Assembly (NCBI GenBank): GCA_003558105.1
Contig: PWMS01000034.1
Location: 49,482-113,481 of the forward strand
Reading direction: 5' to 3'
Length of the DNA: 64,000 nucleotides
DNA from: Mollicutes bacterium
Lineage (GTDB): Bacteria; Bacillota_I; Bacilli_A; Izemoplasmatales; Izemoplasmataceae
Position 1 is the first letter of the stretch. Every line of letters begins with the position of its first letter. The notes below the pieces were generated by a model. That model was not told where the DNA came from. It made no database searches and saw only the letters and a program-made list of their open reading frames with translations. The position numbers and the translations under genes are program-made. This document shows positions 48,701 through 58,572 of this stretch, piece after piece.

Positions 48701-48729
48701 ATAATATCAAAAAAAAAGACCCTTTGCAA
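48701..48729 (-). promoter_or_regulatory. S10 operon promoter embedded in a terminator
   Basis: Minus-strand TTGCAA (48729-48724), 17-bp spacer, TATTAT (48706-48701). The -35 lies in the loop and the spacer in the stem and T-tract of the terminator of the upstream HD-domain gene, a compact end-to-start arrangement. Confidence 0.6.
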
Positions 48730-48736
48730 GTCTTTT
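48707..48736 (-). terminator. terminator after the HD-domain gene
   Basis: AAAGAC/GTCTTT stem (48715-48720, 48730-48735) followed on the minus strand by nine T. Confidence 0.7.
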
Positions 48737-48794
48737 TCATCATTAATTTTAAAAACATCGATGCAATCGATTATTACTTGGTATGCATTACGCA

Positions 48795-49301
48795 TCATGG
48801 CTTTTGTTTATCGATAAAAGTTACCAATGCCTGACGCAATTCATCTTGGTTTGTAAAGTATTCTTTAAAGGTGACAAAACTATCTAGTAGGTTGACAAGC
48901 CAACTTTCGATGAATACGGGCGCAGAAAGGGTTAAAGGAAACATATGTTTTTTTATAATATCTCTTTCAATCGCTGATAAAGAAAAGTATATATCTGCGT
49001 TAAATGCGGCTTGCTTGGCGTGTGTAAATCCATGTTTATTAAACAATCGCTTTTTCTTAATTTTGCCTTCGACATGCCAATCATACAAGAAGAAATCATG
49101 TAATAACGCTCCAGAGATAAGGTCTTCGGAATTTAAATGAAGCCGTTTAGACGCTTTATAAACGTGATAAGCCACAAAGATAACATGTTCATAAACACTG
49201 ACTTGATCGTGGTGAAAATACTGTTTTTGTTTTAAAAACATAGGGTGGTTGATGGTCTTCTTACAACACTTATAAAATGCATGAAAATCATTATTTTTCA
49301 T
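48795..49301 (-). CDS. HD-domain protein, putative phosphohydrolase
   Basis: 168 residues from the ATG at 49301, which has GGTGATGACG just upstream; in-frame ATGs at 49313 and 49307 are alternatives. The HD signature is visible: YEHVIFVAYH followed by SGALLHDFFLYDWH, then a downstream conserved Asp (LLDSF). HD proteins are metal-dependent phosphohydrolases acting on nucleotides or phosphodiesters; substrate unknown. It overlaps the CmpB-like gene by about 10 nt, so the two are co-translated. Confidence 0.75.
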   Translation of the reverse strand: MKNNDFHAFYKCCKKTINHPMFLKQKQYFHHDQVSVYEHVIFVAYHVYKASKRLHLNSEDLISGALLHDFFLYDWHVEGKIKKKRLFNKHGFTHAKQAAFNADIYFSLSAIERDIIKKHMFPLTLSAPVFIESWLVNLLDSFVTFKEYFTNQDELRQALVTFIDKQKP

Positions 49302-50163
49302 CGTCATCACCATTTTTTATGTTTTCTTTTCGGCGAAGGGCGATGCGAAGATTCGGGAAGGCACGATAAAGACGGGTATTTGAAATTTTTGTTGTGATTC
49401 GTTTAATAGACTCGTAAGCTTTATAAGGTTTGAGGTCTTTTTGCTCGGGAACTATGAGACGAATTTGATCAACTTTATTCTCTACTTTTTTAAAGGATTC
49501 ATGGTTTTTTAACCCTTGAATGATTTTTCCGATGTTATTCCTAAAGGCATTTAAATTGCTCTTTTCTTTCGATCCTTGTAAATATTCAGAGTTTTGTTTT
49601 AGTGATTCGACATTGTTTTTAAGTTGTAATAACAAGGATTTGAAATTCATCAAGGCAAATAATGTGAAGACGGTATCTATCACATAAACTGTGAGCAATA
49701 TGGTTGCAAAAAGCGATTTGGTCTCAGTATCAATCGTGGAAAGAAGGGGCAATAAAATCGGTTGATGAAACCCAACAAATAAGCCGGTTCCAAAAAACCC
49801 CCAAGCTAGTGAAAAGTGTAGCGATACAAAGCCCTTTATACTATATTTCATGTGGGAATAATCCCACCACCTAGCACCAAAAAAATGCATTAATAACGAA
49901 CCGCCGATGAGTTCAAATAAAGATGAAATGATAAATATTGTCAGAAAGATAATGGCGATAAAGAGAAGATTTGATGTTATGACCTCGGTGAAATAATAAG
50001 CGGCAAATAAATGGAGGGATACAGCACTTAAACCATATATGGGAACGATTGGGCCATGCAAAAAACCACGATTAACAAATCGTTTATGTTTGATGTAATG
50101 ATAAAACACTTCTGTGATCCAACCAATAAAGGCATAGACAAAAAACATTAAAACTATATCCAT
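49291..50163 (-). CDS. CmpB-type membrane protein (putative ABC transporter permease family)
   Basis: 290 residues. Five or so hydrophobic segments in the first 175 residues, with the family motifs FIGWITEVFYHYI, NRGFLHGPIVPIYG and GARWWDYS; the remaining 115 residues are cytosolic and basic, with a coiled-coil-like stretch (LQLKNNVESLKQNSEYLQ). The family is often annotated as a type IV ABC transporter permease, but no ATPase is nearby and the function is unproven. GGAGG precedes the ATG. Confidence 0.75.
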   Translation of the reverse strand: MDIVLMFFVYAFIGWITEVFYHYIKHKRFVNRGFLHGPIVPIYGLSAVSLHLFAAYYFTEVITSNLLFIAIIFLTIFIISSLFELIGGSLLMHFFGARWWDYSHMKYSIKGFVSLHFSLAWGFFGTGLFVGFHQPILLPLLSTIDTETKSLFATILLTVYVIDTVFTLFALMNFKSLLLQLKNNVESLKQNSEYLQGSKEKSNLNAFRNNIGKIIQGLKNHESFKKVENKVDQIRLIVPEQKDLKPYKAYESIKRITTKISNTRLYRAFPNLRIALRRKENIKNGDDDEK

Positions 50164-50186
50164 ATATAAGCCTCCATACTAAGAAA

Positions 50187-50195
50187 ATTATATCA
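50187..50195 (-). promoter_or_regulatory. extended -10 promoter for the CmpB-like/HD pair
   Basis: Minus-strand TGATATAAT, 24 nt before the ATG at 50163; the same extended -10 occurs upstream of ecfA1 and the metal ABC operon. Confidence 0.5.
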
Positions 50196-50212
50196 TTTAT
50201 TTATAGGTCTAC

Positions 50213-50240
50213 AAAATAAAAATCCCTCGAATGAGGGATT
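50213..50240 (-). terminator. terminator of the arginine/ornithine operon
   Basis: AATCCCTC-ATTC-GAGGGATT stem followed by TTTATTTT on the minus strand, 3 nt after the argF stop. Confidence 0.85.
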
Positions 50241-50243
50241 TCA

Positions 50244-51260
50244 TTAATAATCATTCGTCATGGTAGCTAGCATAACAGCTTTAATGGTGTGTAATCTGTT
50301 TTCTGCTTCATCAAAAACTTTACTTTGGGTTGATTCAATGACTTCATCAGTGACTTCCATCTCGCCGTTTTTAACACGAGAAAATTCGGAACCAAATTCG
50401 TGTGCAATTTGTGCACCAATTTCTGTATCGGTACCGTGGAAAGCGGGTAAACAATGCATGAATATAGCTTTTTTAGAAGCGTTATTCATCATATGACGGT
50501 CGACTTGATAATCGTGTAGTTGCGCGATTCTTGAGCGCCAGACGTCTTTAGCTTCACCCATAGATACCCAAACGTCGGTATAAACAACATCGGCACCTTT
50601 AACGCCTTCCATTTTATCTTCCGTAAAATTTATTTTTGAACCCGTGGATTTAGCAAGTTCTTCACAATGTTCAATCAAAGAGGATTCTGGCCACAATTCT
50701 TGGGGCGCCACACCGGTGAAGTGCATCCCTAATTTAGCTGCGCCAATCATCAAGCTATTACCCATATTATTTCTTGCATCACCAACATAAACCAAATGAA
50801 CACCTTTTAATGTCTCAAAATTTTCTTTAATGGTTAAGAAATCAGCTAAAATTTGCGTTGGATGATACATATCGGTTAAACCGTTCCACACAGGAACCCC
50901 TGCATGTTCGGCTAATTGTTCGACATCGGCATGTAAATAGCCTCTAAATTGAATCCCATCATACATTCTGCCCAAAACCCGTGCGGTATCTTTGATAGAT
51001 TCTTTTTTGCCCATTTGCGAACCACTAGGACCTAAGTAAGTAACACCCATACCTAAATCATAAGCGCCGCTTTCAAAAGCACAACGTGTTCTTGTTGAAT
51101 CTTTTTGAAAGAGCAAGCAGACATTTTTATCTTCCAAATGGCGATGAGCTGTCCCGGCATTTTTTTCGGCTTTCAATTTGGCTGAAAGCTTAAGTAAATA
51201 ATGAATTTCTTCTTTTGTATAATCTAGTAGCGTTATAAAACTTCTTCCTTTTAAATTCAT
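50244..51260 (-). CDS. argF: ornithine carbamoyltransferase (catabolic context)
   Basis: 338 residues. Carbamoyl phosphate site STRTR (55-59), [15 protein letters not shown] and the ornithine-loop HCLPAFHG near residue 270. Interconverts citrulline plus phosphate with ornithine plus carbamoyl phosphate. It lies 1 nt after arginine deiminase, so it probably acts in the degradative direction (arcB role), feeding ornithine to the enzymes encoded upstream in the same operon. No carbamate kinase gene is present in the window. Confidence 0.95.
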   Translation of the reverse strand: MNLKGRSFITLLDYTKEEIHYLLKLSAKLKAEKNAGTAHRHLEDKNVCLLFQKDSTRTRCAFESGAYDLGMGVTYLGPSGSQMGKKESIKDTARVLGRMYDGIQFRGYLHADVEQLAEHAGVPVWNGLTDMYHPTQILADFLTIKENFETLKGVHLVYVGDARNNMGNSLMIGAAKLGMHFTGVAPQELWPESSLIEHCEELAKSTGSKINFTEDKMEGVKGADVVYTDVWVSMGEAKDVWRSRIAQLHDYQVDRHMMNNASKKAIFMHCLPAFHGTDTEIGAQIAHEFGSEFSRVKNGEMEVTDEVIESTQSKVFDEAENRLHTIKAVMLATMTNDY

Positions 51261-51261
51261 A

Positions 51262-52488
51262 TTATCTTCTCCTCATAAGGTTTTCTCTAATAATTGGCAT
51301 ACTCATACATCGAGGTCCCCCGCGTCCTCTTGACAACTCACTAGAAGGAATTTCAATTACTTTAATACCTTTTTCTCTCAGTAAATTATTCGTAACATAA
51401 TTTCGGGAATAGGCGATCACTTTTCCAGGGGCAATAGCCAATGTATTAGCGCCATCAGACCATTGTTCTCGTTCTGAAGCTACAACATCTTCACCACCGC
51501 ATTTAATGAGTTCTATCTTTTGGTCTAAATGCTTTTCCAACGTGTCTTTAAGCGGCGCAACAACTTTTTGAATCTTTAGGCGGCCTTCAGCTTTTTGGGT
51601 AATTTCAAAAACAGTAATGTAATCTAAAATGCCAGGATGGATGGTAAATATACCATCGTCAACTTGAGTGAAAACGGTATCTAGATGCATAAATGCCCGT
51701 GTTTTTGGAATGTTGAAGGCTAAAATAGTCACAAATGACTCTTTTTTTGCGAATAAATTTTTGGCCAAACGTTCTATAGCATAAGGATTTGTTCGTTCAC
51801 TAATACCGATGGCTAAGGTTTTTTCATCCAATACTAATATGTCGCCACCCTCCAAAGAATCCGTTTCATATCGGTTGAAGTAAACACCCATATCTTCTTT
51901 TTGAAAACGCGGGTGATATTTAAGCATATAAGAACTAAAAATAGTCTCCCTTTGACGTGTTGAGGTGTTCATCTTATGTACACTAACGCCTCGACCAATG
52001 GTTGCAAATGGATCTCGTTGAAATAAAATGTTGGGCATCGGATCGGTATAAAATGGGTATTCCCTTTCTAACATATCCATGATTGATTCATCTTTTTCTA
52101 CGATGACATCCTTGGTTCTAATACCTTCTATCATCTTTTGCACCATAGCCTTAGCAGACATATTGTCCAAATAATCAAACAAAGCTTTTCTAACTTTTTT
52201 TGATTTCACATTGGCTTCCTCGATAAATTGATTGATAAAATGCTCGACAACTTCCGGATTTTCCTCAAGGGCCTCCGCAACCATTTCAACGATGTATAGG
52301 ACTTCTACCCCTTCTTTACGAAGGGCTTCCGCAAAAGTATCGTGTTCTTTTTGGGCTACATCAAGATATGGAATCTCATCAAACAATAATCTTTTTAAAA
52401 CGCTTGGGGTTAAATTTTCTAGTTCTTTGCCCGGTCTGTGTAATAAAACCGTCTTTAATTTTCCGATTTCAGAATACACGTTAAACAT
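51262..52488 (-). CDS. arcA: arginine deiminase
   Basis: 408 residues from the ATG at 52488 ([20 protein letters not shown]) with GGAAGTGATG upstream; a start at 52551 would overlap alr. Guanidino-modifying enzyme fold with substrate residues in [18 protein letters not shown] and [10 protein letters not shown], and the nucleophile Cys394 in [10 protein letters not shown]. Hydrolyses arginine to citrulline and ammonia. Adjacent to argF and alr. Confidence 0.97.
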   Translation of the reverse strand: MFNVYSEIGKLKTVLLHRPGKELENLTPSVLKRLLFDEIPYLDVAQKEHDTFAEALRKEGVEVLYIVEMVAEALEENPEVVEHFINQFIEEANVKSKKVRKALFDYLDNMSAKAMVQKMIEGIRTKDVIVEKDESIMDMLEREYPFYTDPMPNILFQRDPFATIGRGVSVHKMNTSTRQRETIFSSYMLKYHPRFQKEDMGVYFNRYETDSLEGGDILVLDEKTLAIGISERTNPYAIERLAKNLFAKKESFVTILAFNIPKTRAFMHLDTVFTQVDDGIFTIHPGILDYITVFEITQKAEGRLKIQKVVAPLKDTLEKHLDQKIELIKCGGEDVVASEREQWSDGANTLAIAPGKVIAYSRNYVTNNLLREKGIKVIEIPSSELSRGRGGPRCMSMPIIRENLMRRR

Positions 52489-52492
52489 AACA

Positions 52493-53575
52493 TCACTTCC
52501 TATTGGTGTAAGTTCTTGGAACACGATACGTAATTTGGCATAAAACTTCATAGGTTATCGTATCAAGTCTCTCAGCCACATCATCGATGGTGACAATATC
52601 ATCACCCATAATCGTAACGGTTTCATCTATTGTAACATCGTCTGGGATTTTAACAAACATTTGATCCATGCAAATCCTTCCGACAATTGGGTAAGGTGTG
52701 TTGTTGATCGAGACAAAACCATTTTGATTTTTACGAATAATGCCATCGGCATATCCTATGGGCAAAACGCCAATCTTTTCCTTTTCCTTTGCTTCATAGG
52801 TGATACTATATCCGAGTTTATCCCCCGGTTGCAAGGTTTTTTCTTCAACAATTGTACTGTTGAGTTTAAAGGTGTTTTTCAACCCATAACTCTCTTTTTC
52901 CAAAGAAAGACCGAAAAGCCCGATTCCCACTCTAACATGTGTTGTGAAAATAAACTGTTTTTCATATTTTAAGGTTGCCGATGTGTTAGAAACATGAACC
53001 ATTTTGGGTTTGATTTTTAAGTTATCTAAAAGGTCCTTGAATTTTTGAACTTGTTGTTCGAGGTAAAATCTATCGCTATCTGAGGTTGCAAAATGTGTGT
53101 AGATTCCCTCTAACACTATATGGCTTTCATCATGAGCATCATCAAAAAGTGCCACCACATCATGGGGGTTAATAAAACCCAATCGATGCATGCCGGTATC
53201 TACTTTTATATGGCACTTCAAGGGGCCATTAAAAGATTTCATAGCGTCATATAAGGATTTTTGCGATACGGTAAAGGTAATTTTTTGTTTCGATACAACC
53301 GTTAAATCATCAGCAGATATAACCCCCATGACTAAAATATCAACATCCGGATGCTTTTCTCTTATTTCTAGGGCTTCTTCCAAGAGACTAACCGCAAAAC
53401 ATCTTATACCTTTTTCAATTAGATAATCGGCGACTTCTACCGCTCCATGTCCATAAGCATTGGCTTTGATGACTGGAATTACCTCTTTTTGACAAATATC
53501 TTTTATTTGGGTGTAGTTGTCGTAAATATGACCTAAATTGACTTCAACCCAGGTTTTTCTATATCGTTTGGACAT
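52493..53575 (-). CDS. alr: alanine racemase
   Basis: 360 residues from the ATG at 53575 (MSKRYRKTWVEVNLGHI); an ATG at 53590 is part of the GGAG site. PLP Lys37 in VIKANAYGHG and the second catalytic Tyr in the KLGYSITYEA region are present. Provides D-alanine for peptidoglycan. It lies inside the ornithine operon, whose end product is alanine, and overlaps orr by 17 nt. An alternative substrate cannot be excluded. Confidence 0.9.
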   Translation of the reverse strand: MSKRYRKTWVEVNLGHIYDNYTQIKDICQKEVIPVIKANAYGHGAVEVADYLIEKGIRCFAVSLLEEALEIREKHPDVDILVMGVISADDLTVVSKQKITFTVSQKSLYDAMKSFNGPLKCHIKVDTGMHRLGFINPHDVVALFDDAHDESHIVLEGIYTHFATSDSDRFYLEQQVQKFKDLLDNLKIKPKMVHVSNTSATLKYEKQFIFTTHVRVGIGLFGLSLEKESYGLKNTFKLNSTIVEEKTLQPGDKLGYSITYEAKEKEKIGVLPIGYADGIIRKNQNGFVSINNTPYPIVGRICMDQMFVKIPDDVTIDETVTIMGDDIVTIDDVAERLDTITYEVLCQITYRVPRTYTNRK

Positions 53576-54626
53576 AATACTTCTCCACATATTCTGACGT
53601 CATTAATGAAAGCAGGCTACCATAAGTTAATTTGAACCTTATAACATCGCCGACTTTATAACGGTTTTCAGTATTGGTTAATCCCGCAATAATATGATCA
53701 CTGCTGCTGCCGATAAGACGAACATGCTTATCGTAGGGGATCAGTTCATAATAATCAACATCTTGATGTCCAATGCCTAAAATAGCACGGTTTATAACAC
53801 CTAAATCGGTGAATTGTGGTTTTTTCCCAAAGGCATCCATGCCGATATCGCCTTCGGGTATTGATGGTTTCTTCTTCAGTTCAATAATATCGGTTTCCAA
53901 AGTGAAAACATCGTTGTAAAGAACTTCTAACTGTTCGCCAAAAGCAGTTTCTCTTCCGAGTGCAATGGCTTCACCAATACGTAGATTATTAATTTTATCA
54001 ATGTGAATATCCTTGTCTAATAAATGAAGATGTGATGAATTTCCTCCCGAAATAATATCTAGGTTGAGATCAAATTTCTCCTCAACATGATTGACAATGT
54101 CAATCAGTTTTTTTAAAGTATCTTGGGTTGGAATAATGCCGCCATAGCAAGTTAAATTTGTGCCGATACCTTTTAAATCTACATGTTTTAACTTAAACAT
54201 CTCTTCGATAATAATATCTAGGTTTTCCTTGTAGTATATACCTTCTCTTAAATCCCCGATATCAACCATCAATATGACACTGTGTCTTTGGTCATATTTC
54301 TCAGCCGCCTTATTCAAGGCCTTGATTACTGATAATTCGGAATTTAAAGAAATATCTGTAACGTTGACAACCTCATCAACTTCATGAAGAGAAACCAATC
54401 TAAGCAATACTTTCGGAATGGTAGTTGAAATTCTTTTAAGATTGATTAATCTCGAATCAGCAATATAATCAACTTTCTCTTCTTTCAATACTTGGGTAAG
54501 GGGCTTTGCAGCACAAAAAACCTTAGTTACAGCCATCATGGATAACCCATGTCGATGACACAAGTTTTGTATCCGATTGACATTATATCGATATTTTTCG
54601 GTGTTTATAACCAATCTTGGATACAT
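53559..54626 (-). CDS. orr: ornithine racemase (PLP, alanine-racemase family)
   Basis: 355 residues, the length of the clostridial enzyme. N-terminal PLP barrel with Lys35 in MAVTKVFCAA, then VDIGDLREG, GIGTNLTCYGGI and IISGGNSSHL, motifs of the YhfX/ornithine-racemase branch rather than of alanine racemase proper. Converts L-ornithine to D-ornithine, the substrate of ornithine 4,5-aminomutase. GGGGGTATAAA precedes the ATG. Function is supported by the neighbouring aminomutase genes. Confidence 0.88.
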   Translation of the reverse strand: MYPRLVINTEKYRYNVNRIQNLCHRHGLSMMAVTKVFCAAKPLTQVLKEEKVDYIADSRLINLKRISTTIPKVLLRLVSLHEVDEVVNVTDISLNSELSVIKALNKAAEKYDQRHSVILMVDIGDLREGIYYKENLDIIIEEMFKLKHVDLKGIGTNLTCYGGIIPTQDTLKKLIDIVNHVEEKFDLNLDIISGGNSSHLHLLDKDIHIDKINNLRIGEAIALGRETAFGEQLEVLYNDVFTLETDIIELKKKPSIPEGDIGMDAFGKKPQFTDLGVINRAILGIGHQDVDYYELIPYDKHVRLIGSSSDHIIAGLTNTENRYKVGDVIRFKLTYGSLLSLMTSEYVEKYYVQTI

Positions 54627-54654
54627 TTTATACCCCCTTTATATCATTAAACTA

Positions 54655-56010
54655 TTAGATTCGTAATGATTTTTTAAGCAGTGTTTCAGATGCTTGTTTA
54701 TACTTTAACGAAAGAACCCCTAAACTAGACATTAAATAGTCATGGTCTTTGTAAATCTTAATTTCGTGTTGTGGTATCATCTTTTTAGGGCGTGTTTTAA
54801 TATATTCGCGAATGATATTTTCCGTCTCATCAAGATTAATAAGCGCCCCACCGGTTAAAACGACCGACTGAATTTGAGTTAAGTCTCTACCCTCAGGAAT
54901 GACTTTCATACCATTGGTTGTATAGACGGTTTTCAAATCGCCAACATGGCGGTCTAACGCTTGAAAAACACAATATTTTGTCAATTGATAAACCAGTTTT
55001 CTAGCCAAAGACGTTAGTGGTTTATATGTGTATTCATCAATCAATGTTTGCAGTTCATCCAGTGAAATATCCAACCGTTTAGCTAGATGTTTTCGACCTA
55101 TCTTTTCAATCACATTCAAATGATTAACAAAAACGCCCAAATCACCCTCGACAGTCCTTTTTTCTTTAGCTTCACCTTCACTGAAAGCTCTATATTCTTC
55201 ACTTGGTTCAGTAATAGAATGTACATCAGTGGTGGCGCCACCCACATCTATAACAAATACGTTACCGATTAAACCATAAAGCAACATCGTAGATTCCATC
55301 ACTGAACCCGGTGTGGGCATTATGGAACCATTAACTAACTTTTTGATATTTTGCATACCTTTCGCTTTGATGATATGACTTTCAAAAGTCTCATAAATGG
55401 CTTTTCTTAAAGGGTGAATATTCATGAAATCGACTCTCGGATAAACATTTTCTACGATTTTTAAGTACGATTTTTGATCGCTTTCATGAAAATGCTTTTT
55501 TATACGATAATGATTGTCTGTGTTTCCCGCATATATAACCGGGGTATTAAGGTTCAAGTTTTCAATTTTTTTTAAGTTGTTAAATGCGACATTTTTTTCT
55601 CCATAATCGGTTCCACCAGAAATAAGGATAATATTGGGATTGATCGCTTTAATCTGTTCAATATCATCTTCGGTTAAATCTCCAGCCGTAATCAAATGAA
55701 TATTTGCGCCGGCGTTAAGCGCGGCTTCTTTAGCCGCTCTTACAGTCATCTCATAAACAAGACCAGAAACCGTCATTTTTAAGCCCCCAGCAGCACTTGA
55801 TGATGCAAACATTTCATCGTATTCCAATTTGTTTTGATTCAATGACTGATTTAATGATTTTATTGCTTGATCTAAACCTTCGTTCACATCACTATCAACG
55901 GTTGTGTTTGAAACACCGCTACCAAGAAACATTGTCTTTTCATTGATATTAAAAGCATTGACAAGTGTTGTCGTACTCCCTATTTCAGCAACCAAGACAA
56001 TGTGTGACAT
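54655..56010 (-). CDS. GlmL/MutL family ATPase-like protein of the ornithine aminomutase operon
   Basis: 451 residues. Actin/hexokinase-type phosphate motifs EIGSTTTLVNAF, ISGGTDYGEKN, VIDVGGATTDVHS and VLTGGALINL. Homologues (MutL/GlmL) accompany glutamate mutase and other B12 mutases. Placed directly after oraE with a 1-nt overlap, it is a good candidate for a reactivation or cobalamin-exchange chaperone of the aminomutase. That role is inference from position and fold. Confidence 0.85.
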   Translation of the reverse strand: MSHIVLVAEIGSTTTLVNAFNINEKTMFLGSGVSNTTVDSDVNEGLDQAIKSLNQSLNQNKLEYDEMFASSSAAGGLKMTVSGLVYEMTVRAAKEAALNAGANIHLITAGDLTEDDIEQIKAINPNIILISGGTDYGEKNVAFNNLKKIENLNLNTPVIYAGNTDNHYRIKKHFHESDQKSYLKIVENVYPRVDFMNIHPLRKAIYETFESHIIKAKGMQNIKKLVNGSIMPTPGSVMESTMLLYGLIGNVFVIDVGGATTDVHSITEPSEEYRAFSEGEAKEKRTVEGDLGVFVNHLNVIEKIGRKHLAKRLDISLDELQTLIDEYTYKPLTSLARKLVYQLTKYCVFQALDRHVGDLKTVYTTNGMKVIPEGRDLTQIQSVVLTGGALINLDETENIIREYIKTRPKKMIPQHEIKIYKDHDYLMSSLGVLSLKYKQASETLLKKSLRI

Positions 56011-58214
56011 TAATGTTTCATCTCTTTGTGGCTTTTCACTAAGAAACTAGCAATGTGTTGACCTTTTGTGCCACGGCCAAAGCCTTGATCCATTTTGTAT
56101 TTTCTCGCAATTTCGGGCGTAACCTGGGTCCCGCCAGCAAGTAGGACCAATTTGTCGCGAACCCCTTTTTCAACAGCATAATTATGTAGTTTTTCCATAT
56201 TTTTATAGTGGACATCATCGTGCGAAATAATGGTTGACATCATAATGCAGTCAGCATCCATTTCAATCGCCGCATCCACAAATTTCTCGATAGGTACACT
56301 GGTACCCAAATACGTATATTTAATACCGTATTTCTCAACGCCGCCATGTTTAATGTCTAAAACTTCTCTGATGCCTACACTATGTTCATCGTTACCCCCA
56401 GTACCAGCAACTACTTTCAAGGGATGTTTTTTAACATAATCAAAGATTTCCTCTTCGCTCATTGCCTCAACTTCTTCTGGCAATGTTAAATCATCGATAT
56501 TGATTTCAAAACCCACACGACCTTTGATTTGGACGCGGGTACCTTCACTAGGATGTAGAACTTCTTTATGGATAACTTCAACATCGGTTAAGTTCATTTT
56601 CTCCCCTGTTTTAATCGCAGCTTCAGCAGCTACCTTAGCCTCAATAGGGAAAAACAAATCAACTGTAACAACTCCATCACCTAGCCATTCGACTTCAGGT
56701 TTCAAAAGTTTAGAATCGCGATAACGTTCTGTCTCTTTTAAACGCAAATAAACATTATCTGTCTCATCCATCTCATCTATGAATTGTATTTTTTCTGGTT
56801 TTTCAAATGTACAGCCATCAATTAGTTTAGATGGGGTTTTTTCAAACGATTTGCCGTATTGAGCAATATTATTATAACCATAATGCGCCGTCACTGGAGC
56901 CATATAATCCTTATCTCTAGGAATTACAGTACCAGCACCAATACCACCATCGATTTCTCGTGAGATACCGTCTGCATTGCGTTCTGGATACTCTCCACTA
57001 TCAACGAACATACCCGCTTCTACAGCTTTGAAATATCCGCCCATTTCAATGATTTCTTCCATCATTAAAATAGCTCGTTCTTGGATTTCTCTTTTTTTAT
57101 CATAGATATAACCTGTATCTTTAATTCCAACCATACTTAATAAATCATCCATACCTACCATTGCTTGTTTGGTCGTATCTAAAGCTTCAATATTATAAAT
57201 ATGCCAGGGCACATTGCGACCTTCATCCGGCGTAATAGTAGATTGAATATCGGCTGTAGTTAATCTTGAAATCAACAAGTTTAATACATGTGTAACCGTC
57301 GCTTCTCTAGTTGATGAATCCATATATTTGGTATTCATCTGTGCTCTAATTTTATATCGATCAAAAAATTCTCTCAAAGCCACAGCATACGGTAAATTCA
57401 ATTTTAAATCTGGGGAAGGTGGGGCTGCGGGTGGTACCGAAGAAAGACATATGTTTTCAGGTTTAATGCCTATTTTCTCACTAAAAACGGAGTTAATAGC
57501 ATGTTGAACTAAAAGCTCAGGCATGACCTTCCAAGCATCTCTTGCGGTGGCGTTTGCATTGTGTGCGCCGTCAATCTGTGCAATATCCGCGTAAGCCAGT
57601 ACTTTTTTACTCTCTGCGGCATCAACAAAACTTCTAACCATATTAATGTTTCTATATAATACATTATACTGTGGGTCCTGATGAGCGCCATTGACACCTT
57701 CTTCAGCAAATAAGACGCCGATTTCGGGGCCAGCAACACCAGATACATACGAGTGATAATTAATGGGGCGACCGACTTCATCTTCAATAATATCTAAAGC
57801 CTTACGTTGGGCCCTTAATTGCTTTCTTGTAATCGGGATGCCCCCGACTCCCTGCGGGGTACCTTCAAGAAGACCATCAAAATGAGATTGACCAGCGGTT
57901 CTGATGACCATAATATGATCTGCGCCGTGATAGGCAGCCATTCTCATCCTTCTAATATCATCTTCAAATCTACCTGAGGCTATCTCTGCGGTGATAACAG
58001 CATCCGGTTGTGGATCAATACCCCCAAGATAATTAGCGCTTTGAAGAGGCACAGAATTCTTTAAAGAAGGGCTGGCTTGTTTATATTCAAACTGCCCTAA
58101 TTTAATATCTTTTTGATCTCTCCATGTCCAACCTTTTCGTTTGGGATGATAATTTTCTAGATTTTGAAGAATATTGGGGATATTTAATTTTTCATTAGGC
58201 TGAATTTTTTTCAT
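56010..58214 (-). CDS. oraE: D-ornithine 4,5-aminomutase large subunit
   Basis: 734 residues. TIM-barrel N-terminal part and a C-terminal B12-binding Rossmann domain with the base-off DxHxxG motif (DEHSVG, His611). Lys622 in LDIKHGG lies 11 residues later, the same distance as the PLP lysine of the Clostridium sticklandii enzyme from its cobalt-ligand His. Also LLAGGTQVTPE near the cobalamin tail. Converts D-ornithine to 2,4-diaminopentanoate with adenosylcobalamin and PLP. Overlaps oraS by 20 nt. Confidence 0.95.
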   Translation of the reverse strand: MKKIQPNEKLNIPNILQNLENYHPKRKGWTWRDQKDIKLGQFEYKQASPSLKNSVPLQSANYLGGIDPQPDAVITAEIASGRFEDDIRRMRMAAYHGADHIMVIRTAGQSHFDGLLEGTPQGVGGIPITRKQLRAQRKALDIIEDEVGRPINYHSYVSGVAGPEIGVLFAEEGVNGAHQDPQYNVLYRNINMVRSFVDAAESKKVLAYADIAQIDGAHNANATARDAWKVMPELLVQHAINSVFSEKIGIKPENICLSSVPPAAPPSPDLKLNLPYAVALREFFDRYKIRAQMNTKYMDSSTREATVTHVLNLLISRLTTADIQSTITPDEGRNVPWHIYNIEALDTTKQAMVGMDDLLSMVGIKDTGYIYDKKREIQERAILMMEEIIEMGGYFKAVEAGMFVDSGEYPERNADGISREIDGGIGAGTVIPRDKDYMAPVTAHYGYNNIAQYGKSFEKTPSKLIDGCTFEKPEKIQFIDEMDETDNVYLRLKETERYRDSKLLKPEVEWLGDGVVTVDLFFPIEAKVAAEAAIKTGEKMNLTDVEVIHKEVLHPSEGTRVQIKGRVGFEINIDDLTLPEEVEAMSEEEIFDYVKKHPLKVVAGTGGNDEHSVGIREVLDIKHGGVEKYGIKYTYLGTSVPIEKFVDAAIEMDADCIMMSTIISHDDVHYKNMEKLHNYAVEKGVRDKLVLLAGGTQVTPEIARKYKMDQGFGRGTKGQHIASFLVKSHKEMKH

Positions 58215-58572
58215 AAACTTTAAATACCTCCTTCAAGTAATCTATATGCTTGCCATCTTGTATTTCGACACCCGCAGCAATAATATCTATATTTTTATCA
58301 TTAGAAACCTTATAGACACAATGACCAGCGCCTTTTCTTAACAAATCATGTTCATGAAGCATATTGACAATGGCTTTAGCTTGTATGCTTGAAAAGCCCA
58401 TTCTAAGCAAAACACTTCGCTCTATAGAAGGCGAAGTATTTTTATATCCATGGTCGATTAAAGGTGCGATCATCTTATCGCTCAACTGATAAAAATAGTC
58501 CTTTAACTCCTGATCGTTCATATTTTTTAGATGTGCTCTTCTTTTATTAAAATCATCTTTACGTTCTTTCAT
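58195..58572 (-). CDS. oraS: D-ornithine 4,5-aminomutase small subunit
   Basis: 125 residues, matching the small subunit in length and position before oraE. Helical, with RRAHLKNMNDQELKDYFYQL at the start and ERSVLLRMGFSSIQAKAIV in the middle. Structural partner of OraE. Overlaps both neighbours by 14-20 nt, and GAGGTAAAAC precedes its ATG inside ortB. Confidence 0.92.
   Translation of the reverse strand: MKERKDDFNKRRAHLKNMNDQELKDYFYQLSDKMIAPLIDHGYKNTSPSIERSVLLRMGFSSIQAKAIVNMLHEHDLLRKGAGHCVYKVSNDKNIDIIAAGVEIQDGKHIDYLKEVFKVYEKNSA

Noticed and set aside
48551-48817. 88-codon plus-strand frame across the rpsJ leader
   Set aside because: Lies over promoter, leader and terminator of minus-strand genes, has no good ribosome site and no family match.
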